A DNA stretch of 64,000 nt from Coptis chinensis (taxonomy: Eukaryota > Streptophyta > Magnoliopsida > Ranunculales > Ranunculaceae). Within the stretch, counting starts at the first letter, position 1; each line of letters starts with the position of its first letter. Below are positions 56,983 to 64,000 of this stretch, in pieces. A program made the position numbers and the translations under genes. Below the pieces are notes generated by a model, which searched no databases, had not been told where the DNA came from, and saw only the letters and a list, made by a program, of their open reading frames with translations. The DNA is taken from NCBI GenBank assembly GCA_015680905.1, contig CM027379.1, positions 90,667,501 through 90,731,500 of the forward strand. Direction: 5' to 3'.

Positions 56983-57955
56983 ATGGAAGCTCCAAAGATG
57001 ATTCCAACAATCTTTCCATTTGTTGCTAAATTCTCCCAAGCATATGGACATCTTTTTCGAGACTACATCACTTAAGTTGGTTGGAACTCTCTTATTCTAC
57101 ACCCGAGCGGACATACTCCCAGTGTTTGGCAACTTATTTTTATGATCACATGGAAGATCTACCCCACCGTCCGTGGTTTCCCTTTGAATGGTTTTCCACT
57201 ACGTATTGGTAACACCCGAGACTCTTTTTACAAGCCAACTGTTGCTATGGCCCTAGACCTTCCTCCTCTTCAGCCAGACCTCTCCATTCAATACATGATA
57301 GAGAATGACTTTAATGACTATTCTAGGGAAGATTTTGCTGCCCGGCATGGTGATGGCATCGCCCACGTCAGAGAACGTGCCGAAGCCGGCCGATGGCCAG
57401 ACTTCACTATTCCACTAGCCAGTATGACCATGAATGTTGGAACTGCCATGTTATTTATTCTTATGAACATCATGGGGGATTGGCATTTTTCCACCGTGAT
57501 CAAAGTCAGCGTAGTAAGACATTCCATGCATCGCCCAAAGAACATACCACCTTTGACATTACTGGACCTAGTAATTGAGAATCTTAAGAAGGCTCGGTCT
57601 TTTCGGCAACACTATATCACCCCGCCATTCATAAAGATGCGTGATAGTGAGGACGCATTCTACAGCTTTTGCCACCTTTCAGATTGGGTAAAGGTCGACT
57701 CTATGTGTCCAACAAACAAGATAATTCGATTTCTTTGCGATTTAGGACATGGAGACGCCCGCAAGGTATCTAAAGAAAGTTCGTTCTTTCCCCGATGATG
57801 ATAAAATGATAGCTCATCTAGACAATGCAAAAAAGAGGAAGTGGAGGAAGTCCGAAAGCTATGATAGATTGGGTGGATGCAAAGGGAATGACATTTCTAT
57901 AGGGGACGAGGCAAGGATGGACTATCCCCGGTTCAAGGTTGGCAATGTGAGTTGA
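56983..57955 (+). pseudogene. ORF2, envelope-position ORF of element C
   Basis: ATG at 56983 (MEAPKMIPTIF) with a TAA at codon 31 (57073-57075) and then open from about 57076 to 57798; a frameshift near 57760 moves the C terminus to another frame (PARYLKKVRSFPDDDKM). Conserved hydrophobic segment SMTMNVGTAMLFILMNIMGD (about 57418-57480) may be a membrane helix. Homologous to 1406-428 in A and 16021-15098 in B. Confidence 0.7.
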
Positions 57956-59700
57956 TGCATGTACATATTTGTTTTACACTTTGATGTGAAATAAATAAAT
58001 AAATAACCTAACAGTGTGCTACTCTAACAAAGGTGCTTCTACTTTTATGATGTATAATATATAGTGTGTTACAATAAATTTATGTGGAAGATGTCACTAG
58101 ATTTTTGCTCAAAGCCTCTCGTATACTCTTTCTTCCTCTTAACACTTTGAGGACACGGTGTCCGACTGTTTGGGGTGGTGAGAACCTTTGCAAAAATTAG
58201 GCATGCATAGTTGTATATAGTTTACTTAATGTCTAAATAAACGATTTAGTGACAAATTCTCGCTTCCCTTCTATGATGAAAAATATTTAGAAATCTCACC
58301 CTAGCATCATAATTAGGACTTGTTCTTATAAACTTAATTTAATAATGTATGCAATAGTTTTTACATCTTTTCATGAGCATTCATGCACCGACTATCATTA
58401 AATGTACACAACAAGAAGTTTTTCGGGACCCACGGTTAGACAACTTAGTTTCCATATCCCGTAAGAATCTAACCAAAAGCCTCAAAAATGTGTGATATAT
58501 GAGTAATGACACGTAGGAGTAGTTCTTCGAATAAAGAAGTTCACACGCCTACTTACTTGATCACTACCCAAATCCTAGAAGTAGAATTTAGGCCTTCTTT
58601 GGATTGATATAAGCCAAAAATTCACACTCAAAAAAAAAAAAATTACCGCTTAATTGCTCTAATCAACCTTTCATTAATCCTTTCTACTTCACCAAAAAAA
58701 ATCATTACCAATCTATTAACCACAAATAAATAAGCCTACCTAGATGATGAGTATGAGAAATAGGATGAAGTGCAGAAAAATGAAGAGAAAAACCTTGTTA
58801 CAGATCAAAATCAGTTACCTGTTTCAGAAGAAAAGAAAAAGAAAAAAAATAGAAATATGTTTCCAAAAATCAAAAGAAATATCAAGTTTATAATTCCCCC
58901 CAAAAAAATCAAATCAAAAGGGAATACAAAAGCTGAAAAATCCAAGTATGGAAACCCATGTTAGAAGCAGGAAAGAAAATAAGGATTCTCTAGTATAAAT
59001 ATCTCGAAGACCTTATTCTCTCATACTTATCATTTTTGAATTTTCCATTCCATTTTATTCTACACTACCACCTAAGCCCCATAAGACCTAATAAAAACCT
59101 CTAACTCAATTAGGAATAGGATAGTGTGATAATAAGTAATAGTTGTGACTTCTCGACCTCGGCTCCTCTGACTGTCATTGAGTATGTGAGGAAACGTGTG
59201 CCCACTGCACACTGGAGATAGCAAAGCTTGAGTGGAAAAATAAGAGAGAAATTATGTTTCGACACATACACCGCGGAGAACCTACTTAAGGACGCTATCC
59301 AAAGGATCCTTAAACGGCCCCGCCAGACATTTCATTATTAGATCATCTGCATGCATGCTCATAACGTAGATGTTTTGATTATTGTATGTATATTAACTTG
59401 AATTTCAAAGAATAAAATCATTGTTTCCCGCTAGTGAGATGTCTAGATACCGAGATTAATTAAGGAAACAAGCCTTTGTTACTAAGTCGTTGTAGTATAT
59501 AAATGAAGTTTGTGAGTATCTTCCGAAAAACTCTCACGAGGCTATAACTCGCCCACTAGGGAATTCCTAGTGGTTCAAGGCCTTGTTGCATACGGTTAAT
59601 GCAACCGCACTCTGCGAAATGAGATTTAGCTTAGGACAATACATTTTTGACCACTTATCATTTTGATGTCTCTTCTTTGCTTGAGGACAAGCAAAATGCT
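57956..59700 (+). other. 3' noncoding region of element C
   Basis: No gene. Lys-rich ORF-like translation at 58770-58964 is just A-rich DNA. The part 57956-58390 matches 1-427 of element A. Confidence 0.7.
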
Positions 59701-59714
59701 GTTTGGGGGTGGTG
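59701..59714 (+). promoter_or_regulatory. Polypurine tract of element C
   Basis: GTTTGGGGGTGGTG immediately before the 3' LTR at 59715; primes plus-strand synthesis in LTR elements. Confidence 0.8.
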
Positions 59715-61426
59715 TGATAAGCACCCAAAACTGTAATATTAAACCCCGAGAGACATAGCATTTTGATCGATTATGTATTTAATAATCATGTAATAATTAT
59801 ATTTTCGTACTTTTGCAGGTTTCCGCATTTAAAATGAATATAATGATAAAAACATGCATATAGTATGGGAATACTAGAATATTTGAAGTTTCCCACTCAA
59901 CTCTAGTGAAGCCCAACAGAGCCTGACTAGAGCCGAAGTTTCCAAAAGAACAAAACCAGTGCAGAACGAGTCCACATATAAAGAAGCAGCAAACTTCCGA
60001 AGCCCAAATCGGATAAATCGGGGTGCCAACGTTGGCTAGTGAACTGCCAGAGCGACAAACTCTACGCAAAGACAAAAAGTTGTAAAAACGCCAAAATCGG
60101 CGCCGCCACTGGACATACTAAGTGGACCCACTCTCCGGGCCCAGAAGGCATGACGAAGTCAAGATAAAGGTGGCAAGTGATGGTTTTAATTTGGTGCCAC
60201 CTCGCAATAAAGAAGACACGTACCAATTCAAACCAGGTGGTTTGAATTGAAATTAGCTAAAGGACGAAACCTTAATAAGGTAAAAGACAAAATTAAAACG
60301 GATAAAAACAAAACTTTGATTCTCAAAGTTTTGAACGTTTCAATTAGCATAAGGCCAAAACTCAATTAAATCATTCACGGGACATCATCCTATATATATG
60401 AGGGGCTAGCCTTCATATATTTTCCTTCAGCATTTTATGCTCTAGCTTCCGCTTAGCAGTAGTTAGTTTTAATTCAGCACTTACATTCCGCCATTTACAT
60501 TCCGCCAGCCTTAAAAATCGTAAGTCATTTTACCCTTAATAAATACATCATTTCTTTTTTCTAGTGTAATTCCCATCCCGCATTTATTTACTTAATGTAT
60601 ACAAAGAAGTTTTATTATTCCTTCAATGACCATGAGCTAATCCCCTCGGGGAGGGTTATACGCCGCCGTGTGAGAATCGGATTGACTCGTTAATATTCTA
60701 GAATCACTACTTAGGAATTGGGCATTGATTAGACATCCGTCCCAAAATGATCGAGACTGCATAAATTTGAGGCCGATACTGCATCAGTCTCGGTAGCGAA
60801 TCCAAAATGTCTCGCGTAGCGAATTTATGGTGTTAAACAGCTTTCCAATTTGTCCAGCTAATGTGGAATCGAGCCAGGAGTTGAAATGATATTCCAGAGA
60901 TGAAATATTAGTTCAACTCCTTATGCTAGTGTGATGCGGCTCAGAGATGTGGGCATGCGCTAGGGATCAATACTCGCCGCCTCTCGAACACCGCAGACTA
61001 ATTAGAGATGTAGTGATGATGCGGTAATATAAACTATTAAAAAATGATTCTTGCATGAGTATGATTAACTCTCTCCCTGTTTCTCTATTTTTGTTTACCT
61101 ACATATAATCACCGTAGTACTTTACATTATTTGCATTACCGTTAATTTAATTAAAACTAACTAAAAAACCTAAAATCCTACTCACCAAAAGTTGTAATTC
61201 CAGTTGTGAACCTTTTCCGAGCCCTAAGGTTTGGACGATCCCTTACTCGACCTATCCTACCAAACCCACGTGAGTAAGGTAACTTGACTAAAACGTACGA
61301 CTATATGGACGTTGGACTTTGGACTTTGGACTTGGGTCTTTGGACTTCGGACTTTGGATTGTGGACCTCGGACTTAAGAAAATAAGTAACTGAAAACAAT
61401 AAACGTGTATAAAGAGTGTTTTATCA
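59715..61426 (+). repeat. 3' LTR of element C (1712 bp)
   Basis: Matches 43620-45339 with scattered transitions and small indels; ends TTATCA before target duplication CCATG at 61427-61431. Confidence 0.96.
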
Positions 61427-61431
61427 CCATG

Positions 61432-61520
61432 TATTAGAATTCTTTGTACCTCCTCTGAGCTCAACTCTCATGTCTATTGTCGAGGAGGACAAGCAGGAAA
61501 CTATATATTTGAGAACTTAA
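61432..61520 (+). pseudogene. RNase H-fold coding fragment, right part
   Basis: Reads VLEFFVPPLSSTLMSIVEED and on to a TAA at 61518-61520, in frame with the left part ending at 43619 once element C and one CCATG are removed. This joins the two flanks and confirms the insertion site. Confidence 0.7.
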
Positions 61521-61719
61521 TGCAGGTAGAGGTCGGCCACAACCTCAACTATATTTAAAAAAAAAACAAATCCATTACAATAGAACGGGTATTGATTCTA
61601 ATGAGGAAATGAAGCTTGTAAGAACAAAATGGGGGGTGGACTGGTGGTGGGAGAAAGAGGGGTATACTTGGTAATATAATTTTTTAAATTCTTTGTTTTT
61701 AGTGATACTTGTTTGGCTG

Positions 61720-61792
61720 GACATGTGGGACATTATGGGCGCTGGTAGATTCTACCAGCAAAACCGCTGGTGAACAAATTCGAACTCGACTC
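61720..61792 (-). repeat. Right terminal inverted repeat
   Basis: Reverse complement of 42659-42729. Outer end GACTC at 61788-61792. Confidence 0.75.
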
Positions 61793-61949
61793 TGTGAAAG
61801 TTCAAAAAATAGAGCCAGGAGAGTACAACTATAATATATATCTAAAGAAGATGCCTAGATAATAGGAAACACTAACTAACTCAAATTAGATACCATCAAT
61901 CACGTGCCTAACATTAGGCTGCACATACCAGCTGCCCTTTGTTTTTCAA

Positions 61950-62200
61950 TTTTTTTTTTTTTTTTTTTTTGGCAAGCCTATTTTAAATGAGATCAGTAAC
62001 TCTTTGATGCTAGCGGGGTTTGATCCCCAGACTTCTGGTATCATCACCCAAAGGTTTTTACCGACTTTGCTAGTCGGCACCTGCTAAAATGTGTGGGCAA
62101 GCTTGTTTTTAAAGAGATCAGTAACTCGATTGTGTGTAGCGGGGTTCGAACCCCAGACCTTTGGTATCATCACCTAAAGATTTTAACAACTAATTTAGTT
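61950..62200 (-). repeat. Two-unit tRNA-derived SINE
   Basis: On the minus strand, from 62200 down: unit 1 with B box GGTTCGAACCC (62142-62154 palindromic region), then unit 2 with a perfect pol III A box TAGCAAAGTCGG (62072-62061) and B box GATCAAACC (62025-62017), then TTGCC and a poly-A tail (poly-T at 61950-61970). The two units share GATGATACCA, GTTACTGATCTC and GGCTTGCC-like ends. The A box of unit 1 is degraded. Confidence 0.7.
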
Positions 62201-63332
62201 CATCTTCTTATGAATTGAAAATTGTGCTGAGTTCCACTTGTTTCTTCGATCACATGTGCAAGTCTATTTAAGTAGCACTCTCCCAGAAGTCACATATGAC
62301 TTATTCGGTTCTCATTACGTACCAAATTTCTAAACAATAACAAAGTTTAATATTTGAAATATACATATCTCAAACATCCCTATGTTCACTTGTTTAAAAC
62401 CGGCACTATGACGGGTGGATACAACACACACAAAACCCTAAAAGCCCTATCATAAAAGAAACAACTTAAACTGCAATCCCCTTTAATTATCCGCCATTAC
62501 TTTATTAAGGTATCATCCCGTCCAAACAAAACATCAAACCGACTCTCTGAATAATAGTCCTTACTACCATGTTCTCATGTCATGCTGAAAATATAAACTA
62601 CGTTATTAAATCCTTTCAATAAGAATCAGACCTAACAAAAGAACTAACAGACTGCTCCAGGCAAGAATCCAAATCACACGCCGTGGTTTCACTACCTTCC
62701 ACCTATGCTCCCAAGAACACACCCACGTTGCCAAAACAAAGCAAACATGGGTCAGCAAAATAGAATTTGCTGGTATGAGTAGACTAACCACATATAAACA
62801 TTTCCAATCTTTACTTATCCAACTAACACTTTAAATCTATCATAACCTAATCATTCTCAGCTTGGAAAATAGGTAGTTCCGTCATCTCAACCGGCATAGT
62901 TTCTTCCCAAGCAAAACTTCCATTATAGTAACTCATTCTAATAACTCGTTTTACTATCTAAATAATTGAAGTAAAACTTATCAATATCCACTGCTGTATA
63001 AGGGTAGGACCGTGTCTCTGCACAAAATATTATTAAGTCCTACCCTCCTGCAAAAGAAAGTTAGAAATTTTATATAATATATGTAGATATCCTTTTGGTA
63101 TTCAAAAGTAAGCCCAAACACACTCGCATAATCAAATCAATTTATCTTCTCAATTAATCAATTTCTTTTCTTATACACCCACCCTTTAGTACCTACTCCA
63201 CGATTTGCACTACACACATTTGCCAAATCACACATTCTTGTGTGCCTCTCTCCCACCGAATACCACCATATCATAGCCACCTCTGGGCTTTCATACACAT
63301 ATTTCACAGCCTCATTGGGCATATATACTCAG
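62201..63332 (-). other. Mostly unassigned; one hydrophobic ORF
   Basis: At 62791-62606 (minus) 61 codons encode two hydrophobic stretches (ILLTHVCFVLATWVC and VIWILAWSSLLVLLLGLILI) around a basic, Trp-rich loop. Just upstream on the same strand (about 62940-62850) is another short reading, MSYYNGSFAWEETMPVEMTE. They might be exons of one membrane protein, but I recognise no family. The rest shows nothing. Confidence 0.3.
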
Positions 63333-63662
63333 GTCATTCATGGCACATTCAATGAATACCTTAGGTCATTCCCGCCACATTCAAGGAATACCTATCATAT
63401 CACTAACGGGCCATTCATGGCACATTCAATGAATGCCCTGGGTCATTCCCGCCACATTCAAGGAATACCCAACCCTACATTCCCGTACACTCAAGGAATA
63501 CAACTAACCCGCAAGGTGAATACCTTAGTTCCTCTTTAGGGCAGTCCAAACAATCTGGTAATTCATGACACATTCAATGAATACCCGGGTCATTCATGGA
63601 ACATTCAATGAATACCCATATATAACACTAATGGGCCATTTATGGCACATTCAATAAATGCC
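63333..63662. repeat. Minisatellite of 30-35 bp units
   Basis: Units of the type GGTCATTCATGGCACATTCA plus ATGAATACC alternate with GGTCATTCCCGCCACATTCA plus AGGAATACC, about ten copies with spacers. Each unit holds a CATTCA.TGAATG-like inverted repeat. Confidence 0.8.
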
Positions 63663-64000
63663 CATCTAACATATGACATTATCAGTCATAAAACTCAATT
63701 CCAAAACTTGAGGCGTGGAGAGTTCTAAAAGGGTGCGGTAAATTTTGTTTACGCATTATTGAACTTTATTGCATAAATTATTTCAAAGAACGAAGGAATA
63801 TCTTGACTCATGTATTTTTGGTTTACGCGTTATTAATTTCATGGATGTATAAGTGTCATAACGTTGTATATCATAAAAGACTGAAATATCACAGAGTAGT
63901 AAATACACGTACACAAGTATATTTAGAAAGGTCTTAGCCTAAAGTCCAGCATGCTAATAGTCCTAGACCTATCCTAATAAACCGAATCATAATCCGAGTT
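63663..64000. other. Nothing recognised at the right edge
   Basis: AT-rich DNA with no supported ORF on either strand. Confidence 0.4.

Larger units (their letters stand above)
43620..61426 (+). mobile_element. Element C: complete 17.8-kb Athila-type retrotransposon
   Basis: Both LTRs (43620-45339 and 59715-61426) are present, with TGATAAG/TTATCA ends, a primer site, a polypurine tract and the 5-bp target duplication CCATG (43615-43619 and 61427-61431). By eye the LTRs differ at around 4 percent, with many C/T and G/A changes, so the insertion is fairly recent but not new. The internal order is gag, protease, RT, RNase H, integrase, ORF1a, ORF1b, ORF2. All coding regions are broken. It is the same family as element A but about 2 kb longer in the 3' ORF region. 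Confidence 0.96.
42659..61792. mobile_element. TIR element carrying an RNase H fragment, split by element C
   Basis: GAGTCCGAATTTGTTCACCA at 42659 and its reverse complement ending at 61792 begin inverted repeats of about 73 bp (42659-42729 and 61720-61792) with roughly 90 percent identity by eye. Each contains the internal palindrome GCTGGTAGAATCTACCAGC or a near copy. Without element C (and one CCATG) the interval would be about 1.3 kb. Long TIRs around a host-like coding fragment resemble non-autonomous Mutator-like (Pack-MULE) elements. No clear 8-10 bp target duplication was found, so the class is uncertain. Confidence 0.55.

Noticed and set aside
56983-57955. True viral envelope glycoprotein
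   Set aside because: Position and one hydrophobic segment fit, but no signal peptide, cleavage site or fusion peptide is visible; kept only as envelope-position ORF.
58770-58964. Lys-rich ORF
   Set aside because: A-rich 3' noncoding DNA of element C; no family resemblance.
62142-62154. tRNA gene at the GGTTCGAACCC box
   Set aside because: No acceptor stem or anticodon arm can be folded; the box belongs to a SINE with a poly-A tail.

Overview
The window is nuclear DNA of a flowering plant, probably a eudicot with a repeat-rich genome. It has no prokaryotic features. Most of it is nested LTR retrotransposons of the Ty3/gypsy Athila lineage, and the remaining gene sequence is interrupted plant genes and gene fragments. 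The species cannot be named from the sequence.

Layout. (1) 1-12773, minus strand: element A, an Athila-type element whose 3' end lies off the left edge; its 5' LTR is 11064-12773. (2) A sits inside the 3' LTR of an older, different Athila-type element B (12774-27647, minus; 5' LTR 26089-27647). (3) B sits inside a plant mobile domain (MAIN-like) gene whose 5' exons are at 29491-27648 on the minus strand. (4) About 31.4-42.5 kb is an archipelago of broken gene pieces: TTM3-like CYTH, HMG-CoA lyase, a decayed hAT transposase, DUF3054, a kinesin-light-chain-like TPR protein, PPR and an FtsH-like C terminus. It also holds a 55-bp minisatellite split by a solo LTR. (5) 42659-61792 is bounded by terminal inverted repeats of about 73 bp enclosing an RNase H-fold coding fragment. 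Into it has jumped element C (43620-61426, plus), a complete 17.8-kb Athila-type element with both LTRs and a matching 5-bp target duplication, CCATG. (6) 61.9-64 kb holds a two-unit tRNA-derived SINE, an unrecognised hydrophobic ORF and another minisatellite.

The Athila elements share one plan: LTR, tRNA-Asp-like primer site, long leader, gag with a CCHC knuckle, protease (DLGAS), RT (FMDD), RNase H, integrase, a second long leader, two plant-specific ORFs where an envelope gene would lie, a polypurine tract and LTR. All copies are broken by stops and frameshifts. A and C are one family; B is another.

The most interesting signals are: (a) C carries two diverged tandem copies of the first 3' ORF, while A carries one ORF fused exactly between them; (b) a GTCTCG/CGAGAC palindrome occurs in both the gag leader and the 3'-ORF leader of A and C, and B shows its own GC-rich repeat in two matching places; (c) both insertions interrupt readable coding sequence, so the order of events can be reconstructed; (d) the cluster of unrelated host-gene fragments.
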